64,000 nucleotides of DNA from NCBI GenBank assembly GCA_025617745.1, contig CM046867.1, forward strand, positions 28,822,705-28,886,704. Reading direction: 5' to 3'. Numbering within the stretch: the first letter of the stretch is position 1; each line of letters opens with the position of its first letter. Position numbers and translations under genes: made by a program. The notes beneath the pieces were generated by a model. The model was not told the origin of the DNA. It did not search any database and saw only the letters and a program-made list of their open reading frames with translations. Source of the DNA: Heliocidaris erythrogramma. Taxonomy: Eukaryota; Echinodermata; Echinoidea; Camarodonta; Echinometridae. Shown one piece after another: positions 46,656-60,490 of the stretch.

Positions 46656-47839
46656 GAACTCAATTTTATCTTTGACGTCCATCTGGCTCACCTTACAATA
46701 AAATGCCATTATGACTTTGAAGCATGTCTTTCATCTGGACAGTGTTGTTGATATTTATTTCCATCATATTTGAACATTTTTTATCTCATCATCACAAGCA
46801 AGAACAAGCAGGAGCAGCAGACAAAAAGAGAAAGAAAGCGAGAGGAGGATAAGCTATCCCGACCAGTACATTCATATCTACTGAAGACAGGTTTTAATCA
46901 GCAATATCTGTGTGACTATTACATATCTTATATAAGTCATCACATTTCTTTTCTTTGAAGCAGAAACATATTAAGTGATTTAAACTCATATTTAATTCTA
47001 GGATGTCCATTTTCTGAAGAGAGATATTTGTCATTTTTCTGGACAATAACTGTATCTAAACGTACATTTAAAGACTTAAAATGGTACAGTGCAAAGTCCT
47101 TTTTGGGAACAGTAATAAATCCAAGTATTCAACACTGACAGCAAGCTCTTAAAGACCAAGACAAAAATTAAGAAATACTAAGTCCTCTTACAACAAACTT
47201 AATACAAACTGTGCTTAAAATTGAAACTTCCAAAAATAATGCAGACTTTGCATTAGGCTATCAACTTTACAATATGACAAGATTTTTAATCCCTCTGATA
47301 AACCTCATTGGAACATTCACAGGAATAGATACAAAATAATGGCATACATGCAATCGTGAAATACTGCCATCTACTGTTCATTCTAGTCGGGTCATTCTGT
47401 GGGCATGCATTGTTTTGTGCTATGACAGCAGACTCTGTATCTCTGCCTGCAACTACAACAACTGGTGAGATTGAACAGTTGCTGCTAATAGTTTGTTTCC
47501 TGTCACTATAGTGTGTTAAGTGATGCAACTCTGGATCATTTTGACAGTTCTAAAATCAGGTCAAGTTCTTTACTTGCAGCAAGAGTTAACACAAATATTT
47601 TTGTTAGAAACGGCAAATGCCGACACTTGCACTGTGTGCTGCCCACAGCTCCTTGATTGTCAATTTTTTTAACAGCATGTATGGATAATTTTATAAAACA
47701 AAACATCAGATCAATTTGACTTTTGTAGAATTCTGTTTACTTAAAAATACTTTTCATTTGTCAAACGAACGGAGGAAGCAACTCTGAAATGTGCTTATAT
47801 TCTGAATCATGGTCAAATGCATTTTTTGAGCAAAAATAC

Positions 47840-48440
47840 GCGACGGGTTGAGGTTATGGTTTAGGTTTTGTGTTGAATCCAGGGATAAAGTTAGGAAATT
47901 GAGTCAGAAATTGACAGTGGAGCAATTGTCAGAGGAGAAGCATATGTGCTATAAGCCTTTTAGCAGCCTCCTAAATGAAACTGTTTGTGTCTTTGTGAGT
48001 AAAAACACATAACAAGCATCTTATGCATGCATCATTCACATTATGCAATAGCCAGCAAACCACGGTGGTTTTTAAAGCTTACTGCGCTTCACATTTGTTA
48101 TCTTATAACTCACAGCTAAGAGACTAACATGCAATTTGCATAGAACCTTTGTTGCACGTAAAGCTACTTTTGTCATTCCCACTTGTGATTTATTTACGTG
48201 CAAATGCTAAATGTTTTTACAAAACTCAGTGGCATATGTGAACAAGCCCAAAGATGTCTTAATAGAGAGTGACAGAACAAATTGTAGATCTATAACAGAT
48301 TGAGTCATCACTAACAGAGGATTGGATCAATTAAGCCAGGATTCACTCAGGGGTCACACAGCATGGAAAGAAATATTTGTTATGAATTTAACCCCTCCCC
48401 TCCATGGTCTTCAAAAGGTGTGTGCTGTCAAAGGATGTCT
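47840..48440. repeat. Left member of a local duplication flanking the minisatellite
   Basis: Shared landmarks with 49130-49450 are GAAATTGACAGTGGAGCAAT, GTGACAGAACAAATTGTAGA, CAGATTGAGTCATCACTAA and CAGGGGTCACACAGCATG. The two copies are roughly 85-90% alike by eye, and about 240 bp (48010-48250) is absent from the other copy. Confidence 0.75.
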
Positions 48441-48532
48441 TTGGATATATATTGCCAAGATACTTATCCCTCACTAAAAATTAAATTTTTACCTTTTGAC
48501 AGGAGATAATAAGCAATAAGACTTGATGATCC

Positions 48533-49125
48533 ATTCTCTAACTAGTAACTCGGTTTCTTCAGGTGTGTTTTAAGTTAGGTGTAAGCATAGAGTTAAGGCA
48601 TTCTCTAACTGGTAACTAGGTTTCTTCAGATGTGTTTTAAGTAAGGTGTAAGGATAGAGTTAAGGTATTCTGTAAGTAGTAACTAGGTTTCTTCAAATGT
48701 GTTTTAAGTAAGGTGTAAGGACAGAGTTAAGGTATTCTCTAACTAGTAACTAGTTTTCTTCAGATGTGTTTTAAGTAAGGTGTAAAGACAGAGTTAAGGT
48801 ATTCTCTAAGGTTTCTTCAGATGTGTTTTAAGTAAGGTGTAAGGATAGAGTTGAGGAATTCTCTAACTAGTAACTAGGTTTCTTCAGATGTGTTTTAAGT
48901 AAGGTGTAAGGACAGAGTTAAGGTATTCTCTAACTACTAACTAGGTTTCTTCAGATGTGTTTTAAGTAAGGTGTAAGGACAGAGTTAAGGTATTCTCTAA
49001 CTACTAACTAGGTTTCTTCAGGTGTGTTTTAAGTAAGGTGTAAGGACATAGTTAAGGTATTCTCTAACTACTAACTAGGTTTCTTCAGATGTGTTTTAAG
49101 TAAGGTGTAAGTATAGAGTTAGGTG
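48533..49125. repeat. 67-bp minisatellite, nine copies
   Basis: The unit has TTCTCTAACTAGTAACTAGG, TTTCTTCAGATGTGTTTTAA and GTAAGGTGTAAGGACAGAGT, closing with TAAGGTA. Starts are near 48533, 48601, 48668, 48735, 48802, 48857, 48924, 48991 and 49058; the fifth has a 12-bp deletion. Copies differ by a few percent. Confidence 0.92.
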
Positions 49126-49129
49126 AGGT

Positions 49130-49450
49130 ATTGTGCTGGATCCAGGGTTGAATCAGGAATTTGACTACAATCAGAAAATTGACAGTGAAGCAATCATCAC
49201 AGGAGCACGTGTGCTACGATATTTTTAACAGCCTCCCTAAGTTTCAAATGATTTTGTCTGTATCTGTGTAAGTATTAACACACATACCAAGCATCACAGA
49301 TGTCTTGATAAAGAGTGACAGAACAAATTGTAGATCTGTACCAGATTGAGTCATCACTAATCGAGGATTGAATCAATTACTCTGACATTCATCCAGGGGT
49401 CACACAGCATGTACACAAATATTTCGGTAAATGCCTTTAATCCCCCCACC
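49130..49450. repeat. Right member of the local duplication
   Basis: This is the counterpart of 47840-48440, reading AAAATTGACAGTGAAGCAAT, GTGACAGAACAAATTGTAGA and CAGGGGTCACACAGCATG in the same order and orientation. The minisatellite lies between the two copies. Confidence 0.75.
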
Positions 49451-50439
49451 TCACCTAACCCTACCTCTTGATTCAGCTATGCATTTTCCTAGGTGGAAGG
49501 TATTTCGTCTATTAACATAATGTAGGACATGACACTTGCAGTGGTGCTCTAAACTCAGAGTGATCCCAATTTTTTTAATCATTCCGTACTAAGTAAAGAC
49601 GGACCCTCTTGTTTTCCTGCAATAGCTTAAAAAGTACTTGTAATGCATGGGCATATTGTATGGCATTTCATTTTGTTTTATTGATTTACCTTTTTTTTTA
49701 ATATGAGATTTTTTTTCTGGTCATTTTGTCCTCAATGTGATTAAATACTTTGCTTTGAAACAACATGGAATACAAGAAAATACAATAAAAAATTGATGAA
49801 TCGAAGGAAACTAACCCGTTTCCTTTGAATCAAAATGATATACAGACCAGGTACATCATTTTTCAATTTCATTGCTTGTATTTCTAAGGGAATCTAAATA
49901 TTTTACATAAATGCACTTACACTCAATAATTTACCCACAAATGGAATTCCTTGCTTCCTCTTAATGGAAAAATTTTGCTGTGCAAAACATGTACATGAAG
50001 TTTCTTACAGTTTGATGAACCTTTTTTTCTGATGGAGGAATTGCTGATGTGGGATGTGGGTTAATTCCAATGAGCACTATAAATATATGCTTTAAATCTC
50101 AAGCCCTCCATATCATCCATCATCTACTGCACCATCATTATAGTTGCCATGGAGACAGCTCTTGAGTGAGCAAGATGAGGATGCTGTTTGGGCAAACACT
50201 AGACTTGATGAATAAGATCTCAATCTATCAAACTAAAACTTAATCTCAATTAATGTCAGGGTACTACTCACTCTCCCCATTCTTCATCTCAAGCTCCAGA
50301 TTCACATTTCTTCTTGTCATACCTCATCCTATTTTACTTCATCTCAACTTTCTCTCCCCCCCCCTCTCCCTTCTCCCTCCGTCCCTTCCTCCCCCCCCCC
50401 TCTCTCTCCTCTTTTCATTTTACTTCATATCTCTTAATA

Positions 50440-50755
50440 TTGTGGGTTCAAACCCCGGCATGGCACTTATGCCCTTAAGCAAGGCACTTTATCTACATTG
50501 CTCCTCTCCACCCAGGTGTTAAATGGGTACCTGGTAGGATGCAAACGTCATTGTGGTTGGATTAGCATGTGCACACTTGGAAACAGGCGAATGGCTGGAA
50601 TGCTCCCAAGAGGAGTGGAGAATGTGCACTGTAATGTGCAGAATCGCAACTGAATCCGGTGACTGGGGGTAATAATGCTGTCAGTGCTTCGGCCGGTTAC
50701 ATTGTAACTGGTAAGGCGCTATATAAGAAACAGCTATTATTATTATTATCATCTC
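50440..50755 (+). mobile_element. tRNA-derived SINE with LINE-like 3' end
   Basis: GGGTTCAAACCCCGGCATGG near the 5' end is a pol III B box. It is followed by CCTTAAGCAAGGCACTTTAT, CACCCAGGTGTTAAATGGGT and, at the 3' end, AAGGCGCTATATAAGAAAC with an (ATT)n tail. This layout is familiar from invertebrate deuterostome SINEs. The A-box portion is missing or diverged, so the copy is probably 5'-truncated. Confidence 0.78.
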
Positions 50756-51104
50756 GTCTTTTCTTCTTCCTTCTTCCCATCCTCCTGTAATCTCATATCC
50801 TACACTCCACCCTACTGCATCTTTTAGCAAATTTCGAACATATTGTTTCATTCACTTTCACCTTCACAAAGCAATATCTCTTTCCGAACTGTTCAAATTT
50901 CTTCTGCAGCTTCATTCTTTTCAAATCACAATTTATCTTTTTGCTTCATTCAATACATAAATTCCTTGAGTGATATAGCATCAGAAAACGTGCTTTAAAA
51001 ATCTATATTATTAACATTTACATTATTAAGTCACTCTACAATTAATATTTTGTACTTGGAACTGACCACCTGGAACATTTCTTTCCTTAATGCAATGCAT
51101 TTTA

Positions 51105-51190
51105 GATATCGTCTGTTGAGAGCCAGAAGGGCGTTAACTCCGATGTTTTAACGCAGAGTTAACGCCCTTCTGGCTCTCAACATACGATAT
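51105..51190. mobile_element. Palindromic MITE, same family, best copy
   Basis: The 86-bp palindrome runs ATATCGTCTGTTGAGAGCCA...AACATACGATAT with a short loop (CGATGTTTTAACGCA). Confidence 0.86.
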
Positions 51191-52397
51191 GATAATTTCC
51201 AGCTAAAGAATAAATCTCTATTTCTCTCTCCTATATCTCACACCCATCTCTCTCTCTCTCTCTCTCAGTAATCTTCCTGGACCCTGCATTTCCATCATTC
51301 ACCCTCTCTACACCCACACTCTCTGCCAGCATCAAGAAATGGTTATGTATTTTTTTCACTAACACTCTCACACTCGCTACATTCTCCTACTTCAATAATT
51401 CATGGACAAAGTGAAAGACATATATCTCAAGAGAGTGGGGTATACCACACGCTATTTATCATGTATGAGCACCTCGAAAGGCTTACCCACAACAGATTGG
51501 AGAAGTGTCCTAAGGTTAGGGTTAGAGAGGCATTACAGTAACGCAGAGTAAAATGTGCTTTGTGGATAGTAAATTGGGGATACTTTCATACACAAGGAAT
51601 GGCAGAAGAAGGTTTGAAAGTATAGGTACCGAATGTATTTCACCCATATGCTATTGAATTGGGGAATGACTGGCATCCCATAACACTCTACACAAAATGA
51701 TAGTGATAGCAGAAAAGTGATAATGATGATGATTATTAGGACAATAAAGGCAGAAGGCATTAACTCATTTCATTTAATAAATGCAGCATTTAAAGAGCGC
51801 CATTGATCCAGTTAACTTTCCTTTATTCCATCTAAAGATAATGCCCTTCTGGCTCTCAAAATATGACATGTTGATTGCTATAACAACATTAATGATGAGA
51901 ACGATTGTGCTGCAAATTTTCAACTTTCAGTGGCGATGAAAATGAGGAGATGATTTCAATGCTGAAGTTGATACAAAAAACAAAGACAAACTGCTCTTGT
52001 TGATAAATGGTGTGATGATATGTAAGGCTTGATTCTATATCTAATATTGCATATTAAAAAACGGGTTCAAGAATGTAGCCATCTCGATTGGTCAAATAAC
52101 ACCATGTGACCGTGCACTAACGCACGGCAAAAAGGCTCTAAAGCACGGCTGAGCTGCGCGTGCAAACTTAAAACGCTATGAGATCGCGTAGTTTGTCATT
52201 TTAGCGCAGGGATTACATGCGCGCACTGAAACGCGCATGACTTTTGTTGGCTGCGCTTATGTGATGTCATCCAGGAAAGCAAATGGCAGCCTCCATGACT
52301 GTGCGACTCTTGGCGTTTCTATGGGGTTCGGAACCGTTTTTATAGACTTCATAATCATATTGCCGACCCGTTTTATAAAACTATTGATAAATCGTTG

Positions 52398-52493
52398 TGA
52401 GTTCGTGCATTAGTGCGATCCGGCAACACAAAGGTTTTTATCGTGGTGTCCATAACGTCCATTGTGTTGCCAGATCGCACCAACGCACTCCCA
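52398..52493. mobile_element. Short hairpin MITE
   Basis: Arms TGCATTAGTGCGATCCGGCA + ACACAAAGG and their inverse (CCATTGTGTTGCCAGATCGC) surround about 25 bp. A second, looser inverted pair with AAAACGGGTT/CGACCCGTTTT encloses CpG-rich DNA at 52050-52385. Confidence 0.65.
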
Positions 52494-53227
52494 ACCATGT
52501 ATTAATAGTATATGACTGCACCTTTCTATAATCTGTAACAGAATATGCAGGTGAAGAAAAATCATGCATTATAACAAATGCATGTTTGATGGGCTCATTG
52601 TATAACCTCTTTATTCATATCCTACACAAGATTGATGCAAGGCAGGTGAAAATGCTAAGCCACCCTTCCACTCCCCCTCAAAATGAATCTAAATATCTTC
52701 ATATATGCTGAAAAACTGAACCTATGAGTCAGTCATAATTCATTCATGCAATATCAGCATGAAATGAAATACATTCAGCCACTTTATTTTAGTGTATCAC
52801 AAATGAGGACAGCTGCAAGTAAGAGTTTCCAGCTCTTTTCTTTAGAAAATCACTTTGCACACAAGTCACAGGTGATCGATCTGACATACATGTCCTCCAG
52901 CAACATTTTATCTGCACTTTATTTTTTTCAAAGATATAAAGTTAGGCCTCGAGTTGTGATTCTCTTTGGTTTTTAGGTTAGGGTTAGGTACAGTGATAGC
53001 TCAAGGGTTTAATTTATAAATTTTACTAGCTGCAGAGCATTATACAAACAAGTTGCATACATAATATATTATCAGGGCAAGTATTTTTAAGTTCGGTTAT
53101 ATACAAAGTTAACTTGCTATGCTGTTTCGCCTCTGGATTTCATTACTCTCTTTCTATCTGCTTCCTCTCTTACTAATACTTAGTTTTCTCATCTTTAATT
53201 GATCTATAAATCAGTCTGTTTGTCTGA

Positions 53228-53480
53228 CTTTCATCCCGTCACTCTTAGCCTCTCTCTCTTCTCTGCCTCTCTTTCTATATGTATATCTATTTTTTCTACC
53301 CATCTCTCTCTCTCTCTCTCTCTCTCGATACGTCAGTCTGTCTCTAAGGATGTTTCCTTCGCATCTCCCTGTTTCATCTTTCTCAGTTTTTCTATCTCTC
53401 TTTATCTCTGTATATCTTTCTACATGTCTCTGTCTTCTTGTATGTCTCTCTCTATCCATCTCTCTTTTCCAATTCTACCA
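53228..53480. repeat. (TC)n-rich pyrimidine tract
   Basis: CTCTCTCTCTCT at 53306-53326 lies in a longer T/C-rich stretch. The paired open frames on both strands are low complexity. Confidence 0.75.
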
Positions 53481-54214
53481 TTCATCTCCACTTTATCTTT
53501 CTTCATCTCACACACACATACACTTTTTCTTGTGTAACCTTCAATTCAAACACTCATTTTTCACTCAAAAAAAGTTAAGTGGTACCTTTAACCCTATATA
53601 ACCATACATCCTTCTGTTTACCTAATATTACAATCATCTTATATTTTTTTCTCAGTCATTCAATTATCTTCTTCATCAATAATGAACTCCAACTGGCTCA
53701 TCAAAACAATATTAGAAGACTCCTGAATCACTGCATTCAGGGTCAACGGGCCAATCACGAACAAGCACTCTTTTTTACAATGTATTATCAAAATGAATCC
53801 TCTTTGATTATTTAGCCTCCAGGGGTGTCTTACTCATTGTTCATCATCGCTTAAGATCATTTGACAGGGGGACAGGCTCTTCTTCCTCAACCGTATAGGC
53901 CCCTTCCCCTTTTGTGAGAGCATATTTCTTCACGTACCACACATGGCTGCAGAATGACTTGCAGAAGTTTGAATTTTTCAATGCAACTCTGATTTTTAAA
54001 ATCCTTTGGAAAGACATTGATTTAGATTTCCCACACGTGACCCAGGAGAAGAAAAAAAGGGAAACAATTTCTTGAATGTTTCAGTGCCTTCATCAGGACA
54101 GTTAAAGTACAACTGGGGTAGTAATACAAAGCTCTTTAGAAAGTGAATAGAGACAATGCTCATGTGCGCGATATGTACGACGCAAGTATGGAATATAATG
54201 ACTGTTATCATTAA

Positions 54215-54256
54215 ATCGTCTGTTGAGAGCCAGAAGGGCGTTAACTCTATGTTAAA
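54215..54256. mobile_element. Half copy of the palindromic MITE
   Basis: Only one arm is present, ATCGTCTGTTGAGAGCCAGA followed by AGGGCGTTAACTC. The second arm is absent from the next 100 bp. Other partial arms are seen near 44018, 51745, 51838, 57118, 58370, 31380 and 29572. Confidence 0.7.
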
Positions 54257-54734
54257 GTCCTCATGAAAAATACTGATCTTACGCCGGGCTATAACATGAA
54301 CACGGTTGTATAAAAATAACGAAATAAAAGTTAAAAATAAAACATTTAAAACATCCTGACATAGGAAATAGAGAATGATCGACAAAATTACATGTCAACC
54401 TTGTACATTAATAACTCTCCCTCCCTCCCCTCCCTCCCCCTCTCCCTCTCTCTATGTAACTGACTCAAGATAAGAAGATGGTTCATGCTGTGACAAGCTA
54501 TAGTACCCATGACTGCACATGAATGGCCTGTCACGTGTATTCTTCTTGCCTGTCTAGCAACGGCCATGAGTACATTACATCCTGTATCATGTGACTCAGC
54601 GGTGATATACATGTCATCATGGTTGCAATGCTGATGAGGTACTATCTTTTACATGACCACAGTTTAATGTGGTCATGAAAAGAAGTCTTGGATGGATGAG
54701 GCTGAGGAGAGGCAACCGTAAAAGAGCAATCGTA

Positions 54735-54772
54735 GAGGGGCAACAGCTCAGTGGATTGAGCGGAGTACTCAG
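54735..54772 (+). repeat. tRNA A-box-like fragment
   Basis: GGCAACAGCTCAGTGGATTG followed by AGCGGAGTACTCAGAACC resembles the D-arm and anticodon-arm start of a tRNA or tRNA-derived SINE. No B box follows at the correct distance. Confidence 0.3.
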
Positions 54773-55019
54773 AACCAAATCTTTTATTGACTATGATCAA
54801 TCTCACGTCATGAAACCAATCCATTTTCAGTATTTTAGTTCTTAAGATGAGAATTTATAATAACGATATGATCTTATTTACCCTCAGTAGCCTTATAAGT
54901 ATTAACACTGCTGTTCCTGAGGGCCCTGCAATTATTATTACCCTAGCACTGCCATGTACCAATTTAATACACTTGGGTCGAGAGGGACAAAAGTGGAAAA
55001 GTACTTTTGCTATCCAGGA

Positions 55020-55095
55020 AGTGAGCACCAAGCGAGGTTTGAACCCAGGACCCCTCATATGAGAGTACAGAGCTTCCAGCAATAAACCAATGCTC
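55020..55095 (-). repeat. tRNA-like fragment or SINE head
   Basis: On the minus strand, GGGTCCTGGGTTCAAACCTC is a B-box and T-arm-like word, preceded by GAAGCTCTGTACTCTCATAT in the anticodon-arm position and by GAGAGCATTGGTTTAT in the D-arm position. It does not fold into a convincing full tRNA, so a tRNA-derived SINE or pseudogene is likelier. Confidence 0.4.
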
Positions 55096-56554
55096 TCACT
55101 TGATTAAAAATATTATGAATTCACTTTTAGACCTTAATAATATCTCTGAAAAAATACAGAAATAGGACTAATTTGATTCTAAATGGTGGTCTCATACTAT
55201 GTTTTGAGTAATACTTAAAGGCTGCCAAAACACAACAAGAAACTAATTTGCAGGCACAAACCCTGGTCAGCCGTAATAAAGTGTCTGCACTGTAAGACTA
55301 CCATAGGCCATGTGCTATAGCTGCTGCTGACACGACCAGTAGGTAGCTGGGTTAGGCTTCTCTCATGAAAAAAATAAAGAAAATTCCCAACTAGGTCACC
55401 TTCGTAAGGTTTTCTTTTAATCCTCTTTTTGATATTTAAAGTTGGAATTACCGCAGACAAACCATTGAAATTCATGGATTCCGGGTGTCAACGGAGAAAA
55501 ATACTGCTTGGGGTTATGAATCAGAAGCTTTGTGAAATATGACAGTAGAGAGGATATATTTTTCACTGAAAGCAAAAAAAAAAAGTCATAATGGCCAAGA
55601 AACATCAATATTCATGAATTCCTCTTCGGCGAGGAAAGCTTCCTTTGTATATTTCCTTTTAAAATCGCCATTTCCTCTAAACGCTATATGTATCAGATTT
55701 CACATCTAGGTTAATGATAATGCATTGATAAAATGTTACTTAGAAATTCATATTTGTTTAGCCAGTGTTGTATCATGTGATATGGTAGCTGCCAATGCAT
55801 GCTTTATTCATTCTGCATATGCCTACAATATCTCTCTCTCTCATTAAGCCTCTGATTCATCAACAGATTTGAAGAAAAAGAAAAGAGATAATTTCCCATC
55901 TTGCTCTCGAAAATCCCAATCTAAATGCAAATTTTTCATTTTCTCATACCGACTTTCTTAAGATACAGGGATGAATCCTCAATCCCCACATCAAAATCTT
56001 AGTCTATGTAAACCTTAAATTCATTCCACATGCACTGACAAACAATTACTCAGAAGGAGGACTAGCATACAGATGAAAAAAAGAAAAAGATTTTCATCAG
56101 TATCAAGCTTACCATCAGTCCTAAAGAGGAAAATTTATTCTTTATGATAACTAATATTACAAAATAATCCTATTACATTTTACTTTGATAGTTGATGGGG
56201 AAACCCAAATATGTTGATGATTCTTTGTGGGCCTCAATAACATGAACCATCTTGTGACTGCCTAAATCAGGCTGACCATCATCAGCGCAGTGTCCAGTCT
56301 TTCACCTCTGTCCCTTAAACTGGATTAAAGTGAGTAATTTGACCAGCGGGCGATTGACCAGTGGGGTTTCGGCTAATTAATTGTGACGAAGAAGACCTGA
56401 CTGACCACACAGGATCAGAGAATTGGTCTGAGCAAGGCCGGTCAGTGAGTTGGTCATTGAGTGACAGGGAGAGTTTAAACTCAAGAGAGAGAGCCACAGA
56501 AAGTCACTAACACATTAGGATGTAGGTATATATATTACACAAAATGTTGACAGA

Positions 56555-56555
56555 C

Positions 56556-56606
<51 letters not shown>

Positions 56607-56893
56607 CAGACAGAACAAGAGAGCCAAGAAAGACAGACTGACACAGAGACAGAGAGAGTCGAGAACACATTGGCCCACACATTGGTTTTTGAAGCGTACG
56701 TGCGTACATATCATATATCATATATATAATCATATATTTTCTTTTAGCACGCGCATGGGCAATGTGCGCTTATTTATGCTAATTTTAGTACACTTATGGA
56801 GGTTTAAACCTTACCCATAGTTTAAACCTCCTTTGTGAATTCGGGCCACTAGGATGCTGATACACTTTACACTTTGCTGCGAGATCTTGATAG

Positions 56894-56955
<62 letters not shown>

Positions 56956-57060
56956 TGAGAGAGAGAGAGAAAGATGAGAGAGAGAGAGAGAGAGATGGGA
57001 CAGAGAGAAAGCGAGAAAGAGAGACAGATATAGAAAAGGAGAGAGAGGGAGAGGGTATAC
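56555..57060. repeat. Two (GA)n tracts
   Basis: (GA)n spans about 56559-56604 and about 56895-57050, separated by AT-rich DNA containing a small palindrome GGTTTAAACCTTACC/GTTTAAACC near 56801-56829. Frames across these tracts are artefacts. Confidence 0.9.
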
Positions 57061-60000
57061 TCTTCAATGATTGCTGACTGACTTTGACTCTTCCTTTAAC
57101 TCTAAGTGATGTGAGTTAGTGCCCTTATGGCTCTGCGCAGCCGATATCAAACTTTGACGTGACAATACACCATGTATAGCTAGCTCTCTCTATTTTTATC
57201 GATCCTGCTCCTCCAATTTCCTGTCTATCATCGCTAAACCCATCATGACCCATCCGATCACATTGTTTGCTACATCGGGCGTAGATGAGAACAAATTTAA
57301 ACAAAATGGACGAGATGAGCTGTGATAATTGGGAGAGATCATGGGCTAATTGCGACGAAGGATGAACATGTTGACTTTCCATTATGCCTGCGTACCTTAA
57401 GGGCTGGCCAGCTTGGCATTATCATTGGATTGGAGATGGTCAGATAGATATACTAGATGTACATACCAGCAACAAACTGCACTTTTTCATGGTGTAAAGA
57501 AGACTATTTATTAGCAAGACTGCTAACACTTCTTGGAAATTGCCAACAGATAGTGGAAACAATAAAAGCCTCTTGAATGATGTAACTATAATTCTTAATG
57601 GAAATTCAGGTACACTACATACACAATTATCTTCAAGAGAATTTTTCAAAAGAATTTTGCACCACATTGACACATCACGTTGAACCTGGAAATGCAATGT
57701 CATATTTAGATTAATTTGGAATAACACCTGAAGTAGTAAACTGTCCACTAAGCAATGACATGAATTGATTTTCTTCTAATATGAAACATGCCACATTTGC
57801 ACAAGGCAGGAATTTCAGTTAGCTTTGAGGATGAACACCAACTAAAGCTAGTAGGTCGGATAGACTGCACCCTTTATCTACATTAGATATGAACATAGCC
57901 GACAATACAGAACCATGAAAAATTTGAACATGGCAGACTAAACTAAAGCTGGCAATATTTCGCCATTTTGGAAATGTAAACACATTTAAAGCTAAATTTT
58001 TTAAAGCCATTGAAAATGTGAAAATAGCTGGCTATAATTAGGCATTGTAGATGAACAAAGGGTAATGTAGAACTAAAAATGAAGCATTTTATTATCACGT
58101 AGGCTTCCAAGGTCCTGAATAAGCAATAATGTAATGTCATAACTGATTATCTGCTCATGATAGTGTAAGTGAATCCATGAATAGATGCACTTGTAAAACA
58201 GTATGACACAGTGCCAAGCTTTAAATTAATGGCTTCAGATGGTGTTTGGCATGAATGGAATTTGATTGTGTCAGCTATATGATTAACTCGATAGTTGGTT
58301 CCTATCCAAGTGGACTAGATTCCTTATGGGTTTAATCACCTTGTGGTCAGTGATAATGATATCAATCATTTGTCAGAGGGCAAAAGGGCACTATCTCTTT
58401 AGTTCATTGTCATGCCATAACACACATTTCAATGGGTTAAATATCTCAGGCTATCATGTACATGCACATGTAGTATCATATCAAGCGAAACAGTTATGTT
58501 AGAAGGATGAAACATACAACTGATATCCCTAAATAATGACACCTCACATTTTTCATGTTAGATTACCTTACTAAATTTTAAATTAATGTTAGAGGAAGTA
58601 TAATTTTACTGGAAATGGTATTTAAAATGTGATATAGCTAATTATAGTATGCCATGAATAATTGATACATAACATATTATTCAATAAGAGCTTTAATACT
58701 TTATCTTTATTGAAGTAGATTTCATTAATTCAAGAATGACAAGCATGTACCAAATGTAGACTGTAAAATAACACCAACTTTTCAGAAAATAAGCATGTCC
58801 AATGTCAGTCTATATCTAATATGCATAAAACGTGTAGTAAATCAGTGCAAAAAATATTTATTCATCCATAGGAGTTCTTTTTTTTTAGTTCCTTGCAGAA
58901 ATTATCATGTTTTAGTTATGTATGTTTTTTTGTTTTTTAACAAGATCACTTTTGAGTTTTCGATAGATCTTTTATAGTTTTTCAGAGCTAAATTGTTCTC
59001 TGCTCAAGAGGTGTTTTTCTTCTAATAAACATAGGCAAGTAAAACTTAGCATCCCTTTTCAGGAAACAAATTACAGCTATACATGAAGGTGTACTGAAGT
59101 ATTATGCTGACTACAAAATCCATCTATCTTGGTTAAGAACACACCATCTTTGTTTCTCCATCCCGACATGGAGATTAAATTGGAGAGGCCTTGATTATTT
59201 CCTTCTTTTCCTTTGATATCTTTCATCTCTCCCCTAAGCACAATTTGATCCCATACCGTGAGTCACCATGCACATGGGCAAATATAAACAAGGGGATGCA
59301 TAGCACGCACAGAAACGATTAGATGGGACTGTTAGTGCTGGGAGCATCTCCCTAAAACCGATTAGCTGAGACTCCACTTTCTTTTTTCCCGAATTTAATC
59401 TTCTGCCTCCTCATAAAGGCATAAGAGAGGAGATTTGGAGCCTGAGCTAATGTGACTGGGGTTGTAAACACACTTTGCTAAGTGAAGAGTGATAAGACCT
59501 TGTCTGCGCAAGAGAGGCACAAGTCCGAAAGCTGAGAAAAAGAGCAATAGTATGCAAATTACTACATACCTGTCAGGTTGTACAAAATTGATGCTAAAAT
59601 TATCATTTTTGTATTGAAAGATGCAAAACAACATTTTGAATCAGAGACTTGAATACACAATATTTTCTCCTTGTAACTTTTCCTTCCTATTCATATTCCT
59701 TCTCCTGTCTGTCAAATACAGGAAGTAGATTCAGCTAACAGCTCATAGGCAGTAACTAATTAGTGTGATAAATGACATATTCAATTTGTTTTGGTTGAAA
59801 CATTGTCTAAACTAGAAATATCATTATTGATTAAGATCGAAGAAATGACGACAAATCATGCTCTGCATATCAGACTGATCAATTCACATATCCATGAGTA
59901 AACTGTCTAAAAAGTCAACGGAGGCAAACCACATCTCTGCTATTATGTATAATCTGTAATTAATCATATCCAGAATACTTAAATATCATTTAGTAGCATG

Positions 60001-60409
60001 TGCATAAATAATCTTTCACCCCTGTGTGAAACTGTATCTGCATTAGTACCATGTATCTATTTTTAGCTCCATTTTACATCCACAGTTCACATCACTACTG
60101 ATTTGTTTCTTTGGATAAGTATTGCATGTACCTTGCATTCATAACTAACCGGATTTACAAATAACACTATTTTTCATCCACATCAAGTCTGATGAAGCTT
60201 AAAATGAAAGGCTAATTCTAAGCTTATTAGAAGATATAGACATCCTTTCCTACATGAAAGTGTCCTTCACATTATCATATGTACGAAAAATCACAAGATA
60301 CATGTAGTTTGCGTCCATGTCCTTTTATCGCCAGCACCTCCTAGCAAGCTATCATGGCGATGCTGCGATATCTGCTCTGACTACAATCACTCTGCTCTGT
60401 GTTTCGTCA

Positions 60410-60490
60410 ATAACATAGGGTCAGGGTTAGGGCTGCCTATAGGTTTAGGGTTAGGGTTAGGTTATAGTGTTTGGTTAAGGGTTGAAATTA
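60410..60490. repeat. Short TTAGGG-like tract
   Basis: AGGGTCAGGGTTAGGG and TTTAGGGTTAGGGTTAGG occur in unrelated AT-rich DNA. Similar short tracts are at 51512 and 52976. Confidence 0.6.

Noticed and set aside
48533..49125. A CRISPR-like array
   Set aside because: The 67-bp units are head to tail with no unique spacers, in an animal genome.
54735..55095. A functional tRNA gene
   Set aside because: A-box-like and B-box-like words lie on opposite strands about 300 bp apart, and no complete cloverleaf can be drawn.
56555..57077. Frames of RERERERE type
   Set aside because: Translation of (GA)n microsatellites.
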